NCBI GenBank assembly: GCA_001414485.1
Contig: LLEY01000003.1
Coordinates: forward strand, 806,001 to 870,000
DNA length: 64,000 bases
Source: Calycina herbarum
Lineage: Eukaryota > Ascomycota > Leotiomycetes > Helotiales > Pezizellaceae
Direction: 5' to 3'
The position numbers and the translations under genes are program-made. Shown here in pieces: positions 34,854 through 44,909 of this stretch (position 1 is its first letter; each line of letters starts with the position of its first letter). The notes under the pieces were generated by a model. The model worked only from the letters and a program-made list of their open reading frames with translations, was not told the origin of the DNA and did no database searches.

Positions 34854-36503
34854 TTACAACATCATTCCATTAATCGTAGAAACAGTTGCTTCGAAAAGCT
34901 TAAACTCATTTAGTAACCACACTTTCCCATCTCCCAATACCAGATTTGCACTTCCGCCATCAACCTTGATTTTTCCCAATAGCGATCCTCCGGAATTCCA
35001 TACATTGACACCATCCCCACATCCCACACAGTGTGAGAACAAAATACTCTACTACTCATTACTACGCGAGTACTACTTGAGTAGAGTAGAGTAGTGTATG
35101 AGTAGCAAGTCGGTTGAATAGAGTAGGGTAGTTACTTGAGACTACTCGAGTAGTACTCGAGTAGTCTAAAAATAGAAATAATATATAGTAAATATACTAA
35201 AACACTACTGTTTAAGTGGTATAAAAAAGTGTGTCTTTAAAATTAAACATTTTACTCTATTACTTTTTTCCTCTCTTTTTCTTTCCTTTATAGAGGAATT
35301 ATAAAAATTCTTACCTAAGTACTCCGCTAGACCGGATATTATAATAGGGCATCCTCTAAGCCTCCGATCCCTTAGCCCGGATCGGTCCGAGTCGGTCCGT
35401 ACTACTCAAGTAGTATTGAGTAGAGTAGAGTAGTACTAAAAATCCCTTGAGTAGAGTAGCGTAGCAGTCACTACTCTACTCTACTCTACTCATTTCTCGC
35501 ACTGATCCCACATATACATTTCCGGCCGCATCGGTCTTGATTCCATCAGGTATTCCTTTTCCCACCATTGCAAACAATCTCTTGTTGATCAAAAACGGTT
35601 GTCCACCTTTGAAAACCACATCGTAAGCGTAAATTGTTCTTGCTGCCTGTAAAGCCGTCGCATTCCCCGCTCCATCTGTGATATAAACAACTGTTTCATC
35701 CGGAGAGAAAGCAATGCCATTTGGCTCTTGAAACCCATCTGCCACAACTCGAATGTTATTCGTTCCTGGCATAAAACGGTAAACTTGGGGTGGGAGAGCC
35801 GGCTCTCCGCGAATTCCTTGCCAAGATCCAAATGCTGGATCTGTAAACCAAAGTGCACCGTCTTTTGCTGCTATAACATCATTTGGTGAGTTGAAAGGTT
35901 GTCCATAGAAATTATCTATTAGGAGATGTGCACCGTATGGGGCAGTGGCGTTCATGTATATTAAATCGGCTTGAGTGGTGAGTGTTCCTTGGTCGAGGAG
36001 TACAATGCCTTCTTTGTATTTACATCCACCATTTGCAAGGGCGATTGGAAAGTTTGTTGGTACGACGATTTCGGAATTCCATGTTGTGCCATCAAACAAG
36101 ACTTTGGAGATCGCTACCGCTTTGTTATTTGTTGAGGGTGATGCTTCGACGCTCGCGTATTGGTTGCTGGTAACGAAGATAACAGGATTCGGTGTTTATG
36201 TAAAAAGAACCCCAGCTTCATGGAATTGTGGGAACGAAGTGTTTGCGGAAGTTAGGATGTTGTTTAATGTTGGACTTGTTCCCAGAATAGATAAGAATTC
36301 GCTGCTGTAGACTTCGAATGGAGATGTGTGTGTGACATTATATGCTACAATTGAAGATACAGTTCATGGTGAATATTCCTATAGTGTTAAGGTGTTAGTA
36401 AAATTCTTCTGAAGTCATATTCAAGACTCACAAAAACGCCCTCCGGAAGTGCCAAAGCGGTCGCTAGGAAGCCCCATAAAATGAATGGCGTAGAGAAAGA
36501 CAT
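34854..36503 (-). pseudogene. Secreted SMP-30/lactonohydrolase-like gene, broken by a MITE and two nonsense codons
   Basis: Exon 1 (36503-36432) encodes a signal peptide starting MSFSTPFILWGF. A 53-nt intron (36431-36379, GTGAGT to CTATAG) follows, and exon 2 runs to TAA at 34854. The main block has GQPFNSPNDVIAAKDGALWF, FQEPNGIAFSPDETVVYITD and GIPDGIKTDAAGNVYVG, the metal-site and blade motifs of the SMP-30/gluconolactonase beta-propeller family, which opens sugar or other lactones. Without the 476-bp insert and one 8-bp duplication the frame is an exact multiple of three, about 370 residues. Lesions are TGA at 36364-36366, TAA at 36196-36198, and the hAT-type insert at 35029-35504. The end KVWLLNEFKLFEATVST survives in frame. 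Not functional as read. Confidence 0.88.
35029..35504. mobile_element. hAT-type MITE (476 bp) inserted in the lactonohydrolase-like gene
   Basis: The ends are CAGTGTGAGAA and TTCTCGCACTG, an inverted pair with one mismatch and the CAGTG start typical of hAT elements. An exact 8-bp target duplication ATCCCACA lies at 35021-35028 and 35505-35512, the length expected for hAT. Subterminal regions are dense in ACTC/GAGT steps (GAGTAGAGTAG), usual as transposase-binding sites. There is no coding frame, so it is non-autonomous. Base composition is AT-rich in the middle but not RIP-like overall. Confidence 0.92.
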
Positions 36504-36659
36504 TCTAGTTTACATAGCCTCACTCAAACCACATTCCAGACAGGATTCAAGATCTTGATAAAGAAACAGTTAACGGAGCGTCAAAAAAGACAATTACAAG
36601 TTAAAAGCATCATGCTTGTTATTAATTGATCATACTGTTACGCCAAGTCAGCAGAAACT

Positions 36660-37028
36660 TTAAGCCAAGAAGCTATTCTCGGCGAGTTCTTGGATGTCTT
36701 GCAGTGAAATACTGCGAATTCGGAAATTTCTGATCTCTTGGTCTCTTGGCTTCAAGTAAATCACCTGCAGAAAGAATGTTTATAATATTCAAATCCACGA
36801 GCGCTTTGGACCCACCTTTCACTCGTCTGATCTCCCGCCGCTAAAGAGTTTCAAATGGAGCCGGCAGCTCAAAGCTTGGTACCCGATGAATGGCCGATAT
36901 TCATCCATTGGAGATTTATGCCACTTTGTTCCATTCTGGAAAGATTTTCGGAGCACTGTTTTAGCTTCTTCTTGGTTGGATAATATCACTTCTCCAGGCA
37001 TCAGATTTTTGAGAGTATAACGTTTCAC
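36660..37028 (-). pseudogene. Orphan gene remnant with a nonsense codon before an intron
   Basis: The first readable exon (37028-36816) encodes TLKNLMPGEVILSNQEEAKT, then FIGYQALSCRLHLKLFSGG and RSDE, then TGA at 36819-36821 and one AAG codon before a good donor GTGGGT. The 51-nt intron ends CTGCAG, and exon 2 (36764-36660) reads VIYLKPRDQEIRNFRIRS and closes at TAA. The TGA sits where TGG (Trp) would continue the frame, so this looks like a gene that lost one Trp codon. The upstream start is not found. An in-frame TAG lies before codon TTC at about 37051. I do not recognise the family. Confidence 0.5.
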
Positions 37029-37659
37029 GTCGCAACGATGTCTATAGAACTATAGAACTATAGAAAACTCTTCTAACCACGCGCATGTCTTGGGTTCAGA
37101 ACAGAAAAGTATATAGAACCCCAACTCATTTCGTCTGTTTTGTTACGAGGAGGTTAGGGGAGATGTTTCATTTAAGATGGATGAAGGTCCTGGGCAAGTG
37201 CATATCTCTTCACCGGATCTTCGAAAAGGAAAACATGCCGAAGGGGAATTGCTCTAAAGTGACTTCTAGATATTGTAAAGAGAATATATCGATGACTTTT
37301 ATGGAGTTCTTGGGGTTGGTTGGTGTTGTTTGTTATTGTAAATGGATACCTGGAAATTGAAATGAATAAATTAATAAAGTTCAATTACCACATGTGGGGC
37401 AGGATCAGGGGCTTTTGATGTGGTAACTGAACTTTTGATGAACTACAAGTTTGGGGTAGTTTGTTTACAAAAAGCACTTCTCAGGTAGAAATTAGCGACA
37501 AGACGAGAAGAGCATATATTACCACCAGCAACTCGAGTTGATAATCCATTAGCACTTCTACCATATTTCTCAATTTAATCCATAATTTCCCACGTAGGTT
37601 TCCACCATATTTCTGAACCTTTTCACATGCGCCCTCAACAAGTAGGCAATCTTCCACCA
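37029..37659. other. Intergenic or decayed region
   Basis: It contains the short tandem CTATAGAA (three copies near 37042-37064) and scattered frames on both strands (for example HVFLFEDPVKRYALAQDLH on the minus strand near 37180-37240). These may be older exons of the remnant to the left, but no splice model works. Nothing else is supported. Confidence 0.35.
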
Positions 37660-38740
37660 TCAGACCCATCCGAACAACGGAGCAGCTCCTCCAGGTCCTA
37701 TTAAGGGTATGACCGTGCCGTTTGGGTCGGTTGCAAAATCGCGTGGATCATCGAATTGATCAATTGGGTCATCATCATCCGGAACAAGTGAACCAATTTC
37801 TCGCAAAGCCCTATTTAGTGGAACCTCGACCGAACTGGGCTTATGAACATGAAAAAGTTCACCCTTAGAGACCATCTTGACCCATTTTTCATTGCGACAA
37901 TGACTTCCTAAGCCATCGTATTCCGTTTGGAGACCAAGGCTAAAGGCGAGGATGAAGTTTCCAGCGGCCCATTGATAAACTTCTCGTCTCGTGTTCTGTT
38001 GGATGATTGCTGTTATGCCGATTCCTTCTTCCATAGGAGACAAAAATCGATCAATTGCCCATGTGTCGTTTAGCATTACTTCTTTGAATGTCTCCTTGAA
38101 TTGTTTCAGGCCATCTGTCGCAAATATCGATCGGGGAAATGCTTCGTTTGTCTTCCACTGCAACAAATTAGCATTCGTTTTTCTTATTGACACAGGAGTC
38201 GGGGGCAGTATGGAGCTCCCGACCACTAAAAATAGGAGCGCAAATCGAGGAACAAAGGGAAAATTTGCATACTTTGGTGATGATCTCCTTGATGGCTTCA
38301 AATGTTTGGTTGTGGAGCAGTTCGGTTTGTGTTTGCAGGATTTCTCTCAGCTCGTTCTCCGTGAAAGCTTTAGTGAGGAGGCCAGCTGACGTCTCAGAGT
38401 GGAGTCTGAATAAATTACCCATGTCAAGATATGAGCAGGCATGGTAGATGAAGTAAAGAACCTTGCAAAGCTTCACGATCAAATCCTTAAGAATCGCTTT
38501 AGACTTATTGACATTCAGTGGTGAGAGATCAATTTTCACATATTCGTTGTGCTTGAATGACCACACCGCGATGTCCAGAACACAGTTTTCCTGATCTGAT
38601 GTTTCCTGTTGCGAAAACATCAACACCTTCGACATAAGTTGCTTGATATTTTTGGCTGGCTTGAGAGGATCGCATCCTCCGGGGTCAAATCTCAGTTCTG
38701 TCCAGTTGCGCGGCCCGCGGCCAGGAAGGATCGAAGTCAT
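37660..38740 (-). CDS. Hypothetical helical protein (321 aa, two exons)
   Basis: Exons are 38740-38273 and 38157-37660. The 115-nt intron runs from GTATGC to a GCTAATTTGTTGCAG acceptor, joining EIITK to WKTNEAFPRSIFATDG in phase 0. The first exon reads as amphipathic helices (KAILKDLIVKLCKVLYFIYH, LLTKAFTENELREILQTQTE). The tail is acidic then hydrophobic (DDDDPIDQFDDPRDF...GPGGAAPLFGWV). No catalytic motif, signal peptide or membrane segment is clear. I do not recognise the family. The clean splice join and full length argue that it is a real, intact gene. Confidence 0.72.
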
Positions 38741-39001
38741 TGTGTGGATGATTTAGCCGGACAAGTTGTAGTTCTGATCAAGATATTTGATGAGTAGAAG
38801 GCTACTTATAAATGCTAATAAGAAAAAGCTTAGATTGAGGATTTTGCCACAAATTGATGGTGAATAGGCTGGAGGCCATTCTTATCACAAATACCTGGAG
38901 TCTAATTCACCCACTACACAAATTTTGACTTCTCACTTTGTGCAAATTAAAAACCAGGTCTTACAAAATTCTTCTATAAAAGCCGAAAAGTCTTCAACTA
39001 A

Positions 39002-40930
39002 CTATCTCTTCATGAAAATCCTCCGCAAAACACCAGGTGGATTTTTCTCTTCATCATCACCTTCGGGCAGAGGGACCTCTGCAGCTGCCCTCAGCATCTC
39101 CTCTTCTTCTCCAGGGAGTGGAATGTCCATTGCCTTCTGCAAAACATCTTCACTAATTCCACCATCTTCTGGCTGTGGGAGTCCTTGACATGAGATTATG
39201 GCTTTGAGCTGCTGTTCATCTTCGTTTTGCTCCTCAGATTGTTCTTCCGTCTGTTCAACTTCTTCATCCTGCTTTTCCGTCACATTCCCTTCGCCTAACA
39301 TCACACTGGCTTTCCGCTTTTCTCCCACCTCAGCCTCTGGGTTCTCAAGTTCAATATCCACCTCTTTCACTTTTCCATCATCATCAACCCACTGCCCTTC
39401 CTCGTGGCTCTTCGCGGCTCTCAATTCGTCTGGTATATACCCATCAACAACTTCTCTCAAATCGGCCCCCAAGACCCAGCCCACGATTTTCTTCCCCGAT
39501 AGCTCCAGAAGAGCTTCATACCCATCGTTTCGATCCCTCTGGAACATACTACAATGACTAACAATCTCATTCTCGGCCTTTGAATTAACATTCTCAATCC
39601 ACCATTCTTTCGCTTCTCCCTCCTTCTCGTCATCTCCTTTCTTTTTCAATTCCGGGTCAAGTGCAATCGGAACAGCGCAAAAGCGTCGCCGTGGAACAAA
39701 GTATCCTCCAGTCCAAACTCCATTTTCACCGAGGCATGTGAAAATGTTGCATCTACCCAGACCTTGAAGTTCGGATAATCGGTCGAGTCTGGCGCTCATT
39801 TGGGTCTGCTTCATCAAGGCTCCCACAAATTTGAGATGTCCCGCCATCCAGGCAAAGCCTTCACCAATGCTTTCCCTAGAAACTCCAGAGAGTCCACTCA
39901 ATGTTCCCAGATCCGGTGCGCTCATACCCTTGGGTAAACTAGGCATGGTTCGAGGGAGGCTCATGTTAGGAAGATTCTCTCGCTTCAAGTAACTTCTTGG
40001 ATCGTAATCGATTGCCTTGAGGTCAATTTTGGAAATGCTTTGTCCGATGGCTTCGCGGTGGCTAGGCATTGGGCAATTAGCTTTGGCGAGTCTCACAAAA
40101 GGAAGAGAATATACTAACACATAAGCAGTAACACCTCCAGCAAGAACAGCTCCCAAAGTTCCAGTCCTCGCTGCCAAAACTCCCCATCTCCTCCAACTGC
40201 TAGCCGGCACACCACCTACCGTTCTGACAGCTCTCTTCATTTCTTTATTCCCCGGTACCTTCTCAGCCCTAGCTTGCGCAATACTACCTGCCGCCGAGCT
40301 CGCAGAAGCCAATCCAAGACCACCGGACAATGAGGACCAAATATTGTACAACGCAGAAACATTTTGGTATTGCGAGAAGGCACCGTAAGCGAACATGGAA
40401 CGCGCAAGTCCATTGTATGGAGTATCGTAGGTTAAAAGTCCAGTAATGAGTGGGAACATGCATTCTTTTCCTTGGATCTTGGGACGGTTGGAGAGGATAC
40501 TGAAAAGTGCGTCTGTGGCTACGAATCCTCTGGGGTGCAGTTCAATCAACATTTGTTACCCAGCTCTGGGAGAGGAAAGGACTTACCCCATGCTATGCGC
40601 AACCAAGACAACACCAACACTTGGGTTCAAAATCGCACTCGGTGTAGCTGCGCTCGTCTCGAGGTCTGTGACTTGATCTTGAAGCCATTCTCGGAATGTT
40701 TCTGAGCATGAAGCGAGATCACCGCGGGTTTCGTATTTGGGGTAGACGGCTGTGTGAACTTTCAAGTCTGGGGATTGATTTGATATCTCAGTTTTGAGAT
40801 CCTAGAAACACAAGGTTAGACTTGTGGCAACACGCAAACAAGAAGTGACGCTTACCTGAGGAAATTCGAAAAATGTTTCTTCATCTCCCTTGAACCCATG
40901 AATGAAGCAGAGCAGTAACGTTTGAATCAT
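39002..40930 (-). CDS. Alpha/beta hydrolase, lipase-like, with acidic C-terminal tail (605 aa, three exons)
   Basis: Exons are 40930-40856, 40801-40587 and 40529-39002, with introns of 54 and 57 nt. Exon 1 begins MIQTLLLCFIHGFKGDEETF, the HGF oxyanion region. The nucleophile elbow AHSMGGF spans the second intron, with Ser95 as the likely catalytic serine. LLTYDTPYNGL follows. Residues roughly 190-230 hold a hydrophobic segment (GAVLAGGVTAYVLVYSLPFV) that is probably membrane-spanning. ENEIVSHCSMF contains a candidate catalytic His. The last 150 residues are very acidic (EEVEQTEEQSEEQNEDEQQ). This resembles the DUF676/lipase-like fungal hydrolases. Substrate unknown. Confidence 0.88.
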
Positions 40931-41218
40931 GATGAACGTTTCTTGTGATTATTAAGATTCTTTTGGGATAGATTACAAGGTATAGATATAATAACAGTGT
41001 TTGAATTACAAAATGGGTATATAGAAACACAATAGAATCCAGCAAGAATCCAAGTACAAAACCAAAAGCAACATCCCAAAAGCCTCACCCACACCACCAA
41101 GAATCTAGACCTAAACCAAACATCTCTTATCGGAGCCAGTAAAACCTCCTCAACCCCAATCTTCGATCTCCCACATCTAGCCCTCCTCCCACGATCGAAA
41201 AGCAAACACTTCGCCACC
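40931..41218. other. Intergenic region
   Basis: Upstream of the hydrolase gene on the minus strand. Nothing recognised. Confidence 0.4.
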
Positions 41219-41506
41219 ATGCCTTCTCCAAAACGCATTTATCAAGGAATTCAAGATTTCTTCACGTGTAACATACTGCCTCACAGGAAAACAGTCACCC
41301 GTCTCTTCCATACTCAAACAATCCCTACCAGTGACATCAAAACACCTCAAAGCACTAAATCGAAAACGCCACAGCCTGTGGCACACACCCCCTCCAACCG
41401 CCCTTCCCAGAGCTCCCTCGCTTGGCCACCCGCCCACGGCTCAGAAAACCTGATTCCAGCCACATACACCTCCTCCATACACCTTGTAAACAGGGTACCC
41501 CTCTAA
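41219..41506 (+). CDS. Possible small Pro/Ser/Thr-rich protein (95 aa)
   Basis: The ATG has a strong context (GCCACCATGCC). The frame begins MPSPKRIYQGIQDFFTCNIL and becomes rich in Thr, Pro and Ser (TPQSTKSKTPQPVAHTPSNR). No domain or signal peptide is seen, and the antisense strand also has an open frame of 86 codons. It could be a real short gene, the first exon of one, or chance. Function unknown. Confidence 0.3.
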   Translation: MPSPKRIYQGIQDFFTCNILPHRKTVTRLFHTQTIPTSDIKTPQSTKSKTPQPVAHTPSNRPSQSSLAWPPAHGSENLIPATYTSSIHLVNRVPL

Positions 41507-42401
41507 ACATCTAGACGTTTCCCTTCATACCATTGCGTATTGAATTTACAAGGGTAAGCTTTCTCACGGTACAGCCACACTTTATTTCCCAGCAATGATG
41601 ATGTAACATCAAAAAACAACAGAAGAACATCGAGGTTTCTTTTTCCCATCAGGCCCCCCTGTACCATGATATTAAAAGTGGATGAGTTTCAGAAGTCGTC
41701 TTGTGTGGCTGGTGAGGTAACGAGGGAAAAGATGATGCGTTCAGAAAACCTGGTTCTTGAAAATGCGGGGAGATTGAGTGGGGCTTGATGGTAATCTGAG
41801 GGTCTGATGGATGTCACTCCGAAGACGACATGTTTTGAGGTGTTGGAATCGTGGGCTTGATAGGCAAAATGCAGGAAATTCCAGTGCTCGGCTTTTATTC
41901 ATCAACTGTGGAATTAACCAAGAGAGTATCGAGTAGTTAAATTAATCTCTATGAGTGAGGACATCAAGAATAAATCAAACAGAGTGAAGAAAGCTCAGAG
42001 CTGTTTAAAAGTACGCAACACAGGAAACTCAAGTAAACAATATCTTTCAATTGAATAATCGAGAATACCTAGAATAATGCAATGAATAAAGGAAGCTTGC
42101 GTAGCTGTACATAATTGGTTATATTTATAACTGAATAAAGCATACCGGGAATCAAACAATAATAATTTCATTTTTCGAATTTGAAGACACAATAATAATT
42201 TTAAAACAACCGCAGCCATAGATCGTACAAGTCCCCGTATCCCGTATCCCATATCCCAACAATACAAAAGAAAACTTCGTTGAGTAGATTCTCAAGACAT
42301 TACAATCCCATCACACCTCTGCAAATAACGATTTTCCGCTCGCCCAAACATTGATTTAAACAAAAGAAAACCCCATCCAGTGCAATCAGGAATCAACCAA
42401 A
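41507..42401. other. 0.9-kb intergenic region
   Basis: No supported gene. It includes the 3' flank of the 835-aa gene that lies to the right on the minus strand. Confidence 0.45.
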
Positions 42402-44909
42402 TCAAGTCTGTTGAAAAACACCAGGAATTTTAATAGTGAGAGTCATCCCCTCCTTCGTACTGTTGACACTGATCTCGATCCCCTGCCCCTCACCACCGCC
42501 CTCCATCTTATTCGGAGTTTTGATCACCATCTCGCCATCTTTTTGTGCGATGTCGAGACCTTGTGGTAGTCCACTGTCCTTGGCCTTGTCTGTGACTGCT
42601 GAAGAGTCTGGGACTTTATCAGATACCTGATCGGTGGGGAGGTTCTTCTTGAGATCAGAGGCTTTGTCAGTGACACCAGAGGTGCCGTTCGCGAGTTTTG
42701 ATGGATCATCGAGGTCTGGCTTGTTTTCGTCAACGGACTTCGTAGTTTCTCCAACTTTATCGGTGGCAGAGTCGTTGAGGTCTCCGACTTTGTCGGTAGC
42801 ACCGTCTTTGAGATCGCCCGCTTTGCCTTCAGCACCAGATTTCAAATCATCAGCCTGCTGGGTAGCATCACCAGCAGCATCCGTAGGAAGATCCTTTGGT
42901 GCAGAATCCTTTGCTTTATTGGCGAGACCCTCACCTTGATCTTCGACTCCCTCGACAGCCCCTTGTGGCTTGGAAGCCGCGTCCCCAACGGCATCTTTCA
43001 CTTGTCCAGTTGGGTCGTCCTTCACTTTATCGGTCACACCACCCAGTGCTCCCTCAGCGGGGTTTTGGGATTGTTTCTTCTTTTTCTTGATCATTTTGGG
43101 TTTTTCTTGTTTGTCACCACCGAGAGAATTGCCGCCTAGTGGACCACCTGTCAATCCACCAGCGGCATCCTTTGCTTTGTCGGCGGGAGAGTTGTCTGTG
43201 AGTCCACCAGCTGTATCCTTGACAGAGTCAAGAGCACCAGTTGGGTCCTCAGTAGCACCCTTCGCCGTCTTCGATGCGTCGTCGACTTTGTTTTTCGCAT
43301 CTTCTGGCTTGGGGATCTTCTTCTTGATGGTCTTTGGCGCGTCACCGGCTGCGTCCTGAGCTTTGTTTGGTGCATCGCCAGCAGCATCTTGAGCTTTGGC
43401 AGGTGTGTCCTTGAGGGTGTCTTGGGCGGGGCCATCTTGGACTTTATCAAGTGGTGCACCATTCGGAAGACCATCGTCGGATTCCTCCTCTTCGGAACCC
43501 TCGTCGTGTTCCTCTTCCTCACTGCTTCCTTCTTCGCTGTGATCTTGTTCATCTGAACCCTCATCATCATCATCTTGACTCTCCTCAACATCATGTTCAT
43601 GTTCAAGGGTCTGTTGTGCAGAAGAGAAATCCTCCTCCTCATCAGAAGAGACACCCTCAACACCAGAATCGGAGATCGGAGCAGCAGCTTTGGCTTGATC
43701 CTGGACGCTCTCATCCTGCTCAGAGTTCGAGTCATCCTCTTCTTCCGAATGCTGAGACTCGTGTGTCGACTCCTCATCATGTTCTTCTTCGCTTGGTTCC
43801 TCCTCAGAAGGCTCTGGCTCGGGTTCCGGCTCTTTGACAGGTTCCGGCTCGGGAATTGGAGCAGACTTCTTCTTTTTCTTGATAATCTTTGGTGGTAAAC
43901 CAGTGCTTTTTCCTTTTGGAAGGGAAGGAATATCTTTCTTACTATCATCCACCTTCTTCTGCGCATCTTCGGGTTTTGGTGCTTTGTCTTTCACCTCACC
44001 AACTTTCTGTTGTGCGTCCTCAGGTTTGGGAGCACTCTCCTTGACATCCTCGACGTTTTTCTGTGCTTCTTCTGGTTTCGGTCCTTTCTCGCTCACATCG
44101 CCAACCTTGTCTTGCACATCCTCCGGCTTTGGTGCTTTTGGCGCTTTCTTCTTCAACCCCTCAACTTGTTTTCCCGCCTCCTCAGGCTTAGGAGCCTTCT
44201 CTTTCACGTCATCCACCTTTTTCAGTGCATCCTCTGGCTTCGGAGCTTTCTCCTTGGCGACATCGAGACTCTTCTGTGCATCTTCGGGTTTGGGGGTCTT
44301 TTTCTTTTTCTTCAAAACAGGTGGTGCTTGGTCGCCAACAGCGTCCGGCTTGGGAGCTTTCTCTTTCACATCATCCACCTTTTTCTTTGCATCCTCTGGC
44401 TTGGGAGCTTTATCCTTGATACCCTCGGCATCCGGTTTCGGTGAATCCGATGTTTCCTTAGGAAGTTCCGGTTGCTCAGCAGGGGGTTGAGGTCTCTTCT
44501 TCTTCTTCATTTTTGGCTTCTCGGCTGGCGGAGCGTCTTGCTGCGGTAGTGGCGCTTCTTGTTTTGGCTGTTCGGGGGCTTGTTGTTGATCAGGTTGAGG
44601 TCTGGGAATCTTCTTCTTCTTCTTTGGCGGTGCGTCTTGTGGTGGTTGTGGCTGTTGCTCTTGCTCGGGTGCCGGGGGAGCAGAAGGCTTCTTCTTGAGC
44701 CTCTTCCCGGGAGGAGGGTGAGGGGCACCCTGATTTTGAGGTGGTGCTGCGGACGGCATTTTCTTCTTGGTAGGACTTTGAGGTTTTTCGGCAAGTGAAG
44801 ATGGTGGTCGGGGAGTAGATGTGGAAGGGGTTTTTGTATTTCTAGCTGGGGTGGTTGGCTTTCTGGATAGATTGGTTGGTCTGGATGGTTTGTTTTGAGA
44901 AGTGGACAT
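42402..44909 (-). CDS. Large repetitive LEA-like disordered protein (835 aa)
   Basis: I start at the ATG at 44909 (MSTSQNKPSRPTNLSRKPTT). An in-frame ATG at 45038 adds 43 residues unlike the rest and is less likely. Residues 1-160 are Pro, Gln and Lys-rich with five KKKK blocks. Residues 160-325 have about eight repeats of KPEDAQKKVDDVKEKAP type. Residues 350-480 are strongly acidic (Glu, Asp, Ser). Residues 500-780 carry LEA-type motifs (DKAKDAAGG, DLKSGAEGKAGDLKDGATDK). The last 50 residues look folded (GIEISVNSTKEGMTLTIKIP). No Cys. Probably a stress-protective or scaffold protein; it lies divergent from the DUF3659 gene. Confidence 0.85.
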   Translation of the reverse strand: MSTSQNKPSRPTNLSRKPTTPARNTKTPSTSTPRPPSSLAEKPQSPTKKKMPSAAPPQNQGAPHPPPGKRLKKKPSAPPAPEQEQQPQPPQDAPPKKKKKIPRPQPDQQQAPEQPKQEAPLPQQDAPPAEKPKMKKKKRPQPPAEQPELPKETSDSPKPDAEGIKDKAPKPEDAKKKVDDVKEKAPKPDAVGDQAPPVLKKKKKTPKPEDAQKSLDVAKEKAPKPEDALKKVDDVKEKAPKPEEAGKQVEGLKKKAPKAPKPEDVQDKVGDVSEKGPKPEEAQKNVEDVKESAPKPEDAQQKVGEVKDKAPKPEDAQKKVDDSKKDIPSLPKGKSTGLPPKIIKKKKKSAPIPEPEPVKEPEPEPEPSEEEPSEEEHDEESTHESQHSEEEDDSNSEQDESVQDQAKAAAPISDSGVEGVSSDEEEDFSSAQQTLEHEHDVEESQDDDDEGSDEQDHSEEGSSEEEEHDEGSEEEESDDGLPNGAPLDKVQDGPAQDTLKDTPAKAQDAAGDAPNKAQDAAGDAPKTIKKKIPKPEDAKNKVDDASKTAKGATEDPTGALDSVKDTAGGLTDNSPADKAKDAAGGLTGGPLGGNSLGGDKQEKPKMIKKKKKQSQNPAEGALGGVTDKVKDDPTGQVKDAVGDAASKPQGAVEGVEDQGEGLANKAKDSAPKDLPTDAAGDATQQADDLKSGAEGKAGDLKDGATDKVGDLNDSATDKVGETTKSVDENKPDLDDPSKLANGTSGVTDKASDLKKNLPTDQVSDKVPDSSAVTDKAKDSGLPQGLDIAQKDGEMVIKTPNKMEGGGEGQGIEISVNSTKEGMTLTIKIPGVFQQT
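43930..44430 (-). repeat. Coding repeats of KPEDAQKKVDDVKEKAP type
   Basis: About eight imperfect units of roughly 16-23 codons each, with Lys, Glu, Asp and Pro as the conserved residues. They form the N-terminal third of the 835-aa protein. Confidence 0.8.

Noticed and set aside
41177..41437. 86-codon minus frame opposite the possible 95-aa gene
   Set aside because: No domain or supporting neighbour; the plus-strand frame has the better start context.
42436..44798. Long frames on the plus strand across the 835-aa gene
   Set aside because: They are antisense shadows of Lys, Glu and Pro-rich repeats, which leave other frames open by composition.
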